A stretch of 64,000 nucleotides of DNA. Origin: Bacteroidota bacterium (GTDB lineage: Bacteria > Bacteroidota > Rhodothermia > Rhodothermales > UBA10348). Shown here in pieces: positions 1 to 10,005 of the stretch (position 1 is its first letter; each line of letters begins with the position of its first letter). A program made the translations under genes and the position numbers. The stretch covers positions 1 through 64,000 of the forward strand of contig JAJCYP010000104.1 of NCBI GenBank assembly GCA_029262855.1, given 5' to 3'. The notes under the pieces are model-generated. The model made no database searches. It saw only the letters and a program-made list of their open reading frames with translations, and had not been told where the DNA came from.

Positions 1-111
1 ACCTACGGGCCACAGGGACCCCTGCTGGATCCCCTTACGCCCACACAACGCCGCATCCTGGCCCTGCTCGATATCCCGCTCCCATGGGCCGAATCACAAT
101 GCCCAGACTAA
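1..111 (+). CDS. C-terminal fragment of an unidentified protein (left-edge partial)
   Basis: Frame 1 is open from base 1 to a TAA at 109-111 and encodes 36 residues containing LTPTQRRILALLDIP. That wording vaguely recalls the tail of some IS transposases, in which a 'TP-Q-R-I-L-LL-IP' stretch closes the protein, but the match is from memory and too short to assign a family. The gene starts outside the window. It is followed by 234 bases without a gene. It could also be a chance open frame. Confidence 0.35.
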   Translation, partial: TYGPQGPLLDPLTPTQRRILALLDIPLPWAESQCPD

Positions 112-221
112 CACCGAAACGGTGCGGAAAACGCGGCTAGCGAACAAAATAAGCGCGTCGTCGAGTCTGGCAGGACTGCGAATGAAGATTGTCCTATGTT
201 CGGGCACTTCGATGACGTCTT

Positions 222-253
222 GACTGTAGAACACTGTACAATGACTGTACAAC
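222..253. repeat. Three ACTGTA direct repeats in helical phase
   Basis: ACTGTA begins at 223, 233 and 244, so the copies are 10 and 11 bases apart. The last two copies extend to ACTGTACAA. They lie about 100 bases upstream of the CBS-domain gene in an otherwise featureless gap (112-345). The spacing of about one helical turn is what a direct-repeat operator would show, but no regulator is known to me for this motif. Confidence 0.4.
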
Positions 254-345
254 CGCAGTGAGCATTCGTCTCAGAAAGAGACGAAACACGTAACGGCACG
301 ACCATTGAGTCTATCGAAAGCAACCAGGCGACCGATCATCTTACC

Positions 346-1008
346 ATGACAGTTGACCATCTCATCAGTGACGCCACGCCTCCCCTGAGACCGGGAGACA
401 CGGTGGAGTACGCGCTGGGTCTGCTCATGGAGCTGCGCGTCCGTCACCTGCCTGTGGTCGATGAGGACAAGATGGTTCTCGGCATTCTCTCCGAAGATCG
501 CCTGCTGGACGCCTCCAGCCCGGACGATCGGGTGGTCGACCTCATCGCCGGCCTCCCTATCGTAGCTGGTAACGAAGACCACGTCTTCGAGGTGTCCCGA
601 TTGATGATGGAACATGATCTCACCACGGTTCCGGTGGTGAGGGGCAATGCGTACATCGGCCTGGTCCGACGGCACGACCTCTTTGAGTGGTTCGCCCGGT
701 CCCTGTCGACGCATGCACCCGGCGCCATTCTGGCGTTGGAAGTGAAACCGCGCGACTACGCCCTTTCCCGCCTGGTTCACGCCATTGAGCAAACCGACGT
801 TCGCGTGTTGTCGATCGGCACCGAGCAGCACGGAACGGTTGACGACAACATCCATGTCACGGTGAAGATCAACGTCCGCGATGCCTCGCGGGCTCGCGCC
901 ATGTTGGAGCGCGAGGGCTATCACGTGGTTGCCGCGTTCGGCGAGGAAGAGGACGAGCAAGACCTGGCCGATCGCGTTCAGGCGTTCATGCGGTACCTGG
1001 AAGTTTAG
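346..1008 (+). CDS. CBS-domain pair protein
   Basis: The 220-residue protein has two CBS domains, about residues 1-60 (with RVRHLPVVDEDKMVLGILSE) and 65-125 (with LTTVPVVRGNAYIGLVRRHD). A C-terminal region from about 130 to 215 resembles an ACT-like fold of the kind that often follows CBS pairs. CBS pairs bind adenine nucleotides and act as energy or ligand sensors; nothing here shows the ligand. It is cytosolic, with no signal peptide or membrane segment. It stands alone 130 bases upstream of gyrB on the same strand. I chose the ATG at 346 because the CBS fold starts at once and no earlier start fits better. Confidence 0.85.
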   Translation: MTVDHLISDATPPLRPGDTVEYALGLLMELRVRHLPVVDEDKMVLGILSEDRLLDASSPDDRVVDLIAGLPIVAGNEDHVFEVSRLMMEHDLTTVPVVRGNAYIGLVRRHDLFEWFARSLSTHAPGAILALEVKPRDYALSRLVHAIEQTDVRVLSIGTEQHGTVDDNIHVTVKINVRDASRARAMLEREGYHVVAAFGEEEDEQDLADRVQAFMRYLEV

Positions 1009-1051
1009 GTCTGCGTATTCGGTCGGGAAGAGCCGAACTGGGATCGGCTGA

Positions 1052-4106
<3,055 letters not shown>

Positions 4107-4109
4107 CCG

Positions 4110-5213
4110 GTGCGGATAGCCCTGGCAGGACCATTCGCTCCCTTCCGAGGGGGTATCGCCCAGTTCAACGACCGACTCCGGCAGGAGCTGGAGTCTCGCG
4201 GCCATGAAATCACGGCCCTGACGTTCTCGCGCCAGTATCCCGGCGTCCTCTTTCCCGGCTCCACCCAATACGACGCCACCAGAGCGGGCGATGCGGCCCC
4301 GGTTCTCGATTCCATAAACCCGGTGTCATGGTTCACCACGGCTCGCCGGATTCGCCGGGAGGCGCCCGACGCGCTGGTCCTGGCTTACTGGACGCCCCAC
4401 CTGGCGCCGGCCCTGGCGGGCGTATCTGCGTTCGCGGGTACGCGCAGCATCGGACTCGTTCACAATGCGCTTCCGCACGACGGGAGCGTTATCGGCAAGC
4501 CGCTCACCCGTCTCTTTCTTGGACAGATGGACGCTGCCCTGACGCTGTCCGAATCCGTGGCGTCCGACCTGGCCAACCTGGGATTCAAGGGCCGGACCCG
4601 GGTGGCCTTCCACCCTGTATATGATCACTTCGGCAGCGGATTGGCAAAGGATGAGGCCCGGTCCCGGCTGGGACTTGAGGGCGCCGGACCGGTGCTCCTG
4701 TGTCTTGGGCTGGTCAGGCCGTACAAGGGCTTCGACCTGGCCCTTGAGGCCTTTCCCAGGGTGTTGGCCGCACATCCCGAGGCGACGCTGGTCATTGCCG
4801 GCGAGGCCTATGATGGAAGTCTGGATGAGCGTTTGGCGGCTGCCCCGGACGCGGTCAGGGCACGGGTAGTCCGCGAGAACCGTTACATCCCGGACGCTGA
4901 GGTTCCGCTCTACTACTCGGCCGCCGACCTGCTGGTACTGCCGTACCGGACGGCGACGCAATCGGGTGCCCTGGCTGCTGCGGCCCATTTCGGACTGCCG
5001 GTTGTGGTGAGCAACCTGCCTGGCCTGGCCGCGCCGGTACGCCAGTTTGAGATGGGAACGGTGGCATCGTCGGGAAATCTGGCTGCCGCTGTGCTGGAGG
5101 CGCTCTTGCCCACGCGCCACGCGGCACTTTCTCAGGGCGGCAGACGCATGGCGCGGGAAGCGTCGTGGGCGAAATTCGCCGGGGAACTCGAAACACTGAT
5201 CGAAGAAGACTGA
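4110..5213 (+). CDS. GT4-family glycosyltransferase
   Basis: The 367-residue protein is a GT-B type glycosyltransferase. The N-terminal domain opens with IALAGPFAPFRGGIAQFNDRL, with the glycine-rich acceptor loop. The C-terminal Rossmann domain carries VLLCLGLVRPYKGFDLALEA near residue 200 and a GT4-like ADLLVLPYRTATQSGALAAA stretch near 275, where an EX7E-type motif would sit. The first acidic residue of that motif is not conserved in an obvious way. A GTG start at 4110, 3 bases after the preceding stop, gives the natural N-terminus. It overlaps the next gene by one base (TGATG). Role: probably assembly of a surface polysaccharide or glycolipid. Confidence 0.88.
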   Translation: MRIALAGPFAPFRGGIAQFNDRLRQELESRGHEITALTFSRQYPGVLFPGSTQYDATRAGDAAPVLDSINPVSWFTTARRIRREAPDALVLAYWTPHLAPALAGVSAFAGTRSIGLVHNALPHDGSVIGKPLTRLFLGQMDAALTLSESVASDLANLGFKGRTRVAFHPVYDHFGSGLAKDEARSRLGLEGAGPVLLCLGLVRPYKGFDLALEAFPRVLAAHPEATLVIAGEAYDGSLDERLAAAPDAVRARVVRENRYIPDAEVPLYYSAADLLVLPYRTATQSGALAAAAHFGLPVVVSNLPGLAAPVRQFEMGTVASSGNLAAAVLEALLPTRHAALSQGGRRMAREASWAKFAGELETLIEED

Positions 5214-6022
5214 TGGACTACGATCCGGTCAAGGACCGATTGATCAAGGCGTTTGAAGGGTCCGTGCTGGGGCAACGTGTGTTCTTCGGACTCCTCCACC
5301 TGGTTTTTCTCCGGTCGTGGTATGTCAGGAAGCAGCTCAAGGTGCTCCTGGCCGACACACCGTCTGCCCGCATCCTGGATGCCGGAGCCGGCTTTGGTCA
5401 GTACACCGATTGGATCTTGCGGCGGTTTCCGGAGGCCAGGATCGTGGCCATCGACATCAAACAGGATTACCTGGATCGGCTGTCCGGCTATCTGAACAAA
5501 GCCGGGCTGGCAGATCGTGCCGAAGTGCGATTTGGAGACCTGACCCAACTGGAGGAATTCGGTCCCTTCGACCTGGTCCTCTCGGTAGACGTGATGGAGC
5601 ACATCGAGGAGGACGTGGCCGTCTTCACGCATTTCCACCGGGTCCTGGCCAGGGGCGGCGCGCTGGTTGTAAACACCCCGTCGGACCAGGGGGGCTCCAA
5701 CGTCTCGGGGGAGGGTGAATCCTCATTTATCGGCGAGCACGTCCGGGATGGCTACGGCGTACCGGAGATCGAGAGCAAGCTGGGTCAGGCCGGCCTTGAA
5801 ATGGAGCGGGTCGAATACGGGTATGGAAGGGCCGGCACGATTGGCTGGAGCCTGCTCGTTCAGATTCCGATGCTCCTGCTCGGCCGCAGCATGGCCTTCG
5901 CAGCAGTGTTACCGCTCTACTACATAGCCGCGCTGCCGTTCGGGGTCGTTCTCAACGCCATCGATCTGGCCGTGAATAACCGGACCGGAACGGGTCTGAC
6001 CGTTTTGGCGAGACGCCCGTAG
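5213..6022 (+). CDS. Class I SAM-dependent methyltransferase with C-terminal hydrophobic region
   Basis: The 269-residue protein has motif I ILDAGAGFGQYT near residue 52, an acidic strand-2 end (IVAIDIKQD) and LVLSVDVMEHIEED after strand 4. This is a Methyltransf_11/25 type fold. The C-terminal part, about 212-250, is hydrophobic and probably membrane-associated, which is unusual for a soluble methyltransferase and suggests a lipid-linked substrate. The ATG at 5213 overlaps the GT4 stop by one base, so it is translationally coupled. It closes the gyrB-GT2-GT4 run; pyrG follows after 73 bases. Confidence 0.85.
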   Translation: MDYDPVKDRLIKAFEGSVLGQRVFFGLLHLVFLRSWYVRKQLKVLLADTPSARILDAGAGFGQYTDWILRRFPEARIVAIDIKQDYLDRLSGYLNKAGLADRAEVRFGDLTQLEEFGPFDLVLSVDVMEHIEEDVAVFTHFHRVLARGGALVVNTPSDQGGSNVSGEGESSFIGEHVRDGYGVPEIESKLGQAGLEMERVEYGYGRAGTIGWSLLVQIPMLLLGRSMAFAAVLPLYYIAALPFGVVLNAIDLAVNNRTGTGLTVLARRP

Positions 6023-6095
6023 TCCGTAGCTTCTCCGGGCATCTCCAGCCGATTTGCCCTCCATCCGGCACCCCAGGCAAGTCCAGCAGAACACG

Positions 6096-7784
6096 ATGCC
6101 CACGAAATACATTTTTGTAACAGGAGGGGTCACCTCCTCATTGGGCAAGGGAATCGTGTGTGCATCGCTCGGCACACTCCTGGAGGCACGCGGTCTTCGC
6201 GTCACCATCCAGAAGTTCGATCCCTACATCAACGTGGATCCCGGGACCATGAACCCGTACGAGCACGGGGAGGTCTACGTGACCGACGACGGTGCCGAGA
6301 CGGATCTTGATCTCGGCCACTACGAACGCTTTCTGGGCATCGAGACTACGCAGGCCAACAACGTGACCACGGGCCGGGTGTACCTGGAAGTGATCACCAA
6401 GGAGCGGGCCGGCGCCTATCTGGGCAAGACGGTTCAGGTGGTCCCCCACATCATCGACCAGATCAAGTCCTGGATGCTCAAGCTGGGCGAGACGGGCGAC
6501 TACGATGTGATTCTCACCGAGATCGGCGGCACTGTTGGAGACATTGAGAGCCAGCCGTACCTGGAGGCCATCCGTCAGCTGCGCTACGAACTGGGTCCGG
6601 GCAACATCATGAACATTCACCTGACGCTCGTGCCTTATCTCGAGGCAGCCGGCGAGGTGAAGACGAAGCCCACCCAGCACTCGGTCAAAACCCTGCTTTC
6701 CTTCGGTCTCCAGCCGGATGTACTGGTCTGCCGTACCGACAGGCCGCTCGACAAGGACGTTCGTCGCAAGCTGGCCCTCTTCTGCAACGTCGATCCGGGT
6801 CACGTCGTGGTGTCCCAGGACGCCGAGAGCATCTATGAGGTGCCGCTTCTGCTGCAGGAGGAGGGCCTGGACCGCATCGTCGTGGATCGCATGAAAATGG
6901 AGGTCGAGCACGACCTCCAGGATTCAGACATGTCGGCCTGGATTGACTTCCTGCGCCAGCTCAAGGAGCCATCCGGCTCCGTCCGAATCGCCCTTGTCGG
7001 CAAGTATGTCGCTCATCAGGACGCGTACAAGTCCATAAGCGAGAGTTTCATTCTGGCGGGTGCCTCACACGACATCCACGTGGACGTGAAGTACGTGCTG
7101 TCAGACGAGATCACCGACGAGAACGTAGCGGACCTTCTGGGAGACGTCTCCGGCATCCTGGTCGCGCCCGGGTTTGGAGGTCGCGGAATCAAGGGCAAAC
7201 TGGAGGCAGTTCGGTTTGCCCGTGAGTCGGATATCCCATTCCTGGGAATATGCCTCGGGATGCAGTGCGCAGTCGTCGAGTTCGCGCGCAACGTATGTGG
7301 ATGGGAGGCGGCCCACTCCACGGAGTTCGACCCCGAAACGCCCCATCCGGTGATCGATCTGATGGAAGATCAGAAGCGCATTGCCGACCTCGGCGGGACG
7401 ATGCGGCTGGGCGCGTACGACTGCTACCTGCTGGAGGGCTCCCTCGCCCGCAAGATCTACGGAGACGAGGAGGTCCGCGAGCGGCACCGACATCGCTACG
7501 AACTCAACAACGTCCTCCGCTACAGGCTGCTCGAGAACGGGATGAGCTTCACCGGGATCAATACCGCAAGGGATCTGGTGGAGATCGTCGAGCTCACCGA
7601 CAAGAGGTGGTTCATGGGCGTTCAGTTCCACCCGGAATACCGCAGCGTGGTAGGCAAACCACATCCGCTGTTCAGTTCGTTCGTGCAGGCAGCCATCGAT
7701 TTTGCCCGGGAGAAAGACCAGATCGGAAAACCCCGGCCGCGTCGCACAGAAAAGAAACTCCAGTTGGCGTCGGTGAAGGTTTAG
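6096..7784 (+). CDS. pyrG: CTP synthase
   Basis: It makes CTP from UTP, ATP and glutamine. The 562-residue protein has the amidoligase domain first (KYIFVTGGVTSSLGKG at the N-terminus, then FDPYINVDPGTMNPYEHGEV) and a class I glutamine amidotransferase domain after about residue 290. That domain holds the nucleophile in FLGICLGMQCAVVEFARN (about Cys385) and the His-x-Glu pair in VQFHPEYRS (about 511-513). The ATG at 6096 places TGG VTSSLGKG at the expected distance; an in-frame ATG at 6054 would add an unconserved leader. A rho-independent terminator follows at 7825-7860, so the gene ends a transcription unit. Confidence 0.97.
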   Translation: MPTKYIFVTGGVTSSLGKGIVCASLGTLLEARGLRVTIQKFDPYINVDPGTMNPYEHGEVYVTDDGAETDLDLGHYERFLGIETTQANNVTTGRVYLEVITKERAGAYLGKTVQVVPHIIDQIKSWMLKLGETGDYDVILTEIGGTVGDIESQPYLEAIRQLRYELGPGNIMNIHLTLVPYLEAAGEVKTKPTQHSVKTLLSFGLQPDVLVCRTDRPLDKDVRRKLALFCNVDPGHVVVSQDAESIYEVPLLLQEEGLDRIVVDRMKMEVEHDLQDSDMSAWIDFLRQLKEPSGSVRIALVGKYVAHQDAYKSISESFILAGASHDIHVDVKYVLSDEITDENVADLLGDVSGILVAPGFGGRGIKGKLEAVRFARESDIPFLGICLGMQCAVVEFARNVCGWEAAHSTEFDPETPHPVIDLMEDQKRIADLGGTMRLGAYDCYLLEGSLARKIYGDEEVRERHRHRYELNNVLRYRLLENGMSFTGINTARDLVEIVELTDKRWFMGVQFHPEYRSVVGKPHPLFSSFVQAAIDFAREKDQIGKPRPRRTEKKLQLASVKV

Positions 7785-7824
7785 AAGCGCCTGTCCTCCT
7801 GCCCCACGATCCGCCACAATTGTC

Positions 7825-7860
7825 AAAAACCCGTCTGAGCATGTATTCAGGCGGGTTTTT
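7825..7860 (+). terminator. Rho-independent terminator of pyrG
   Basis: AAAAACCCGTCTGA at 7825 pairs with TCAGGCGGGTTTTT ending at 7860 with one G-T pair and an 8-base loop. The stem is flanked by A and T tracts, so it could work in both directions. It separates pyrG from the dcw cluster. Confidence 0.9.
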
Positions 7861-7918
7861 CTGTCTCAGTAGATCCACGTAAAGACGCGCTCAACCCGGT
7901 CTTGAGTTCAAGTATCGC

Positions 7919-7946
7919 TTGACATTGAGGCCAAAAAGCGTACATT
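7919..7946 (+). promoter_or_regulatory. Candidate promoter of the dcw cluster
   Basis: TTGACA at 7919-7924 is followed, after 16 bases, by TACATT at 7941-7946, a 4/6 match to TATAAT. It sits 118 bases upstream of mraZ and directly in front of the MraZ-box-like repeats. Assignment to a sigma-70 type promoter is inference; primary sigma factors of Bacteroidota can prefer other sequences. Confidence 0.5.
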
Positions 7947-7973
7947 CGGGGGATGTGTGGGGGATAGTGGGGA
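7947..7973 (+). promoter_or_regulatory. Candidate MraZ-binding repeats
   Basis: Two TGGG cores begin at 7958 and 7968 (10 bases apart), and a degenerate CGGG begins at 7947. MraZ of E. coli and mycoplasmas is known to bind TGGG-type repeats with about 10-base spacing upstream of its own gene. The position just after the candidate promoter fits autoregulation of the dcw operon. Confidence 0.55.
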
Positions 7974-8063
7974 ATTTCCCCATGGTGATTCTTTTCGAGC
8001 GGTCTCGCGACTCGTCGCGGTGTCTGTCCCGATAGGGTCGTCGCCCACCCGATCGTACGGTCA

Positions 8064-8507
8064 ATGGCAACGTTCAAGGGACAGGCGGAATTCTCGGTTG
8101 ACAGCAAGGGTCGCGTAGCGATCCCGGCCAAGATGAGAAACGCCCTCAGCCCAGCCGCAAAGGGGACGTTCACCATGACGCGCGGCTTCGAGAAGTGTGT
8201 CTTTCTCTATCCGATGGATGAGTGGGAGCACATCGAGGAGCAGATCGGTGCCCTCAACATGTACAGTCGCCAGAGCCGTGATTTTGTCCGCACCATTCTG
8301 ATGTGGGCGGACGAGGTCTCGCTCGATGCGCAAGGTCGTATCAGCCTGACAAAACCACTGATTGAGTTCGCCGGACTGTCAGAGAAGGCTCTGATAATCG
8401 GTGCGCTGGACCACATAGAAATCTGGGATCCGACCTCTTTTGAGGCCTACATGAATGGCCAGCAAGATGATTATGAGTCGCTGGCCGAACGCGTGATGGG
8501 TCCATGA
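8064..8507 (+). CDS. mraZ: Transcriptional regulator MraZ
   Basis: The 147-residue protein has two SpoVT/AbrB-like swapped-hairpin domains. The first, around residues 5-50, shows FSVDSKGRVAIPAKMRNAL. The second, around 78-120, shows VSLDAQGRISLTKPLIEFAG. This tandem is diagnostic of MraZ, a DNA-binding regulator that opens the dcw cluster and often represses it. The ATG at 8064 starts directly before the first domain. TGGG repeats lie upstream at 7947-7973. rsmH follows after 40 bases. Confidence 0.95.
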   Translation: MATFKGQAEFSVDSKGRVAIPAKMRNALSPAAKGTFTMTRGFEKCVFLYPMDEWEHIEEQIGALNMYSRQSRDFVRTILMWADEVSLDAQGRISLTKPLIEFAGLSEKALIIGALDHIEIWDPTSFEAYMNGQQDDYESLAERVMGP

Positions 8508-8547
8508 TGAGATCGGATTCAACAACAACATTCGTTCGGACCCTGAT

Positions 8548-9483
8548 GTGAACCCCTACGCATCGGGTTATCACGAACCTGTTCTTTGCAAGGCTGTCGT
8601 AAACGGACTCGTCAGTGTAGCTGACGGGTGCTACGTAGACGCAACGCTGGGGGGCGGCGGCCACACGGCCGCTCTTCTGGACATGTTGGGTCCTTTCGGC
8701 CGAGTGATCGGTGTGGATCAGGATTCCGATGCGATCGAGGAGGCCTCCAAACGACTTGCTCCGGCAATTCAGGAGGGACGCCTCAGTATCGTCCAGGGCA
8801 ATTTCGCCAACCTCCCGGTGCTGCTTGATGCGCTGAATATTTCCGCAATCGACGGCATCCTGCTCGACCTGGGTGTTTCTTCCCACCAGTTCGACGCAGG
8901 ACACAGGGGTTTCAGCCATCGGCTGAACGGTCCGCTCGACATGCGCATGGACGTGCAAATGTCTGAGTCGGCCGGTGATCTCCTCGCCCGATTGGACGAG
9001 AGTGAGCTTCGGCGCATTCTTCGGAAGTACGGTGAGGAGCCTCGGGCACGCGCAATCGCCCACGCAATGCTTGTGGACGGACCCCCGTCCACCACGGCGG
9101 AGCTGGCAGCGATCATCGACCGTGTGGTCGCACCGCCTCAACGCTCCAAGTCCCTCGCGCGGGTATTTCAGGCGCTGAGGATCGCTGTGAACGATGAGGT
9201 GGAAGTGCTGCTGCAGGTTCTGCGAGACGCAACGGACCTGGTAAGGCCCGGCGGTCGCATCGCGGTGATCGCATACCACTCGCTTGAGGATCGCCCGGTC
9301 AAACGGTTTCTCCGCTACGGAAACCTGAAGGGCGAACCAATACGCGATCTGATGGGCAACCTGCTGGCTCCGTGGCGCCCGATCAACAGGCGCCCGATTT
9401 CCGCCGACGAAGAAGAAGTCCAACGAAATCCGCGATCGCGAAGCGCGAGACTTCGACTGGCCGAACGACAGCCACTCCCCTGA
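8548..9483 (+). CDS. rsmH: 16S rRNA (cytosine-1402-N4) methyltransferase
   Basis: It methylates N4 of C1402 in 16S rRNA with SAM. The 311-residue protein shows HEPVLCKAVVNGL at the N-terminus, the SAM-binding VDATLGGGGHTAALL near residue 30, LLDLGVSSHQFD, GFSHRLNGPLDMRMD, ARVFQALRIAVNDEVE and VIAYHSLEDRPVKRF. All are family hallmarks. I use the GTG at 8548; the overlapping ATG at 8546 is out of frame and reads straight into a stop. It is the second gene of the dcw operon; the FtsL-like gene starts 5 bases after its stop. Confidence 0.96.
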   Translation: MNPYASGYHEPVLCKAVVNGLVSVADGCYVDATLGGGGHTAALLDMLGPFGRVIGVDQDSDAIEEASKRLAPAIQEGRLSIVQGNFANLPVLLDALNISAIDGILLDLGVSSHQFDAGHRGFSHRLNGPLDMRMDVQMSESAGDLLARLDESELRRILRKYGEEPRARAIAHAMLVDGPPSTTAELAAIIDRVVAPPQRSKSLARVFQALRIAVNDEVEVLLQVLRDATDLVRPGGRIAVIAYHSLEDRPVKRFLRYGNLKGEPIRDLMGNLLAPWRPINRRPISADEEEVQRNPRSRSARLRLAERQPLP

Positions 9484-9488
9484 CACTC

Positions 9489-9998
9489 ATGCCAACATCC
9501 AAAACAAAGAAGAAGGCCGGCGCAAGACCGGTCCGCTTCGTCAAGTCTTCCCAGCAGGGACGCCGCGCTCCCCAAAGAGCGGTGGCCAAGCGCGCGCAGG
9601 CACGGCCGGCGGCCGCGTCGCGCAGGCGCGCGAGAATGGCTGGCGACGACTACCTGCCCGACTGGCGGGACCTCTCCGGCGGCAAGGCCGGGCGGAGCAT
9701 GAAGCCTGAGTCAGGCGGTGTCTTTGCGGCGGTGTCCACACTCCGGATGGCTCTACTCATCATCGCAGCAGCGGCCGTCGTGACCCTCTACGTTGGCCAC
9801 GTTTACGCCACGGCTGAGCTGCTTGGGGAGGTAGACACGCTTCGCCGCGAAAACCTCGAGCTGCATCTGAAGCACAACCAGATCAAGGCCGACTTCGACC
9901 GCGTCTCCGGTCCGGCCACCATCGCGGGGCGAGCCCGCACACTCGGTCTCGTAGAGGCCGTGCCCACGGGGCAGCCCATCAGACTCGACCTCCGCTAA
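9489..9998 (+). CDS. ftsL: FtsL-like cell-division protein with long basic N-terminal tail
   Basis: The 169-residue bitopic protein has one membrane helix at about 85-105 (LLIIAAAAVVTLYVGHVY). A periplasmic coiled-coil follows (LLGEVDTLRRENLELHLKHN), then the short end GRARTLGLVEA, the usual FtsL layout. FtsL forms the FtsQLB complex that activates FtsWI septal synthesis. The position between rsmH and ftsI is the standard one. The cytoplasmic part of about 80 residues is rich in Lys, Arg and Ala and much longer than in classical FtsL. The ATG at 9489 follows the rsmH stop by 5 bases; the frame is also open upstream from 9372, but that would overlap rsmH deeply. Confidence 0.85.
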   Translation: MPTSKTKKKAGARPVRFVKSSQQGRRAPQRAVAKRAQARPAAASRRRARMAGDDYLPDWRDLSGGKAGRSMKPESGGVFAAVSTLRMALLIIAAAAVVTLYVGHVYATAELLGEVDTLRRENLELHLKHNQIKADFDRVSGPATIAGRARTLGLVEAVPTGQPIRLDLR

Positions 9999-10005
9999 CT
10001 AACGC

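Noticed and set aside
112-345. Small minus-strand frame (71 residues) in the gap before the CBS gene
   Set aside because: Cys/Ser/Thr-rich composition with no domain and no ribosome-binding site; overlapping repeats make a regulatory role more likely.
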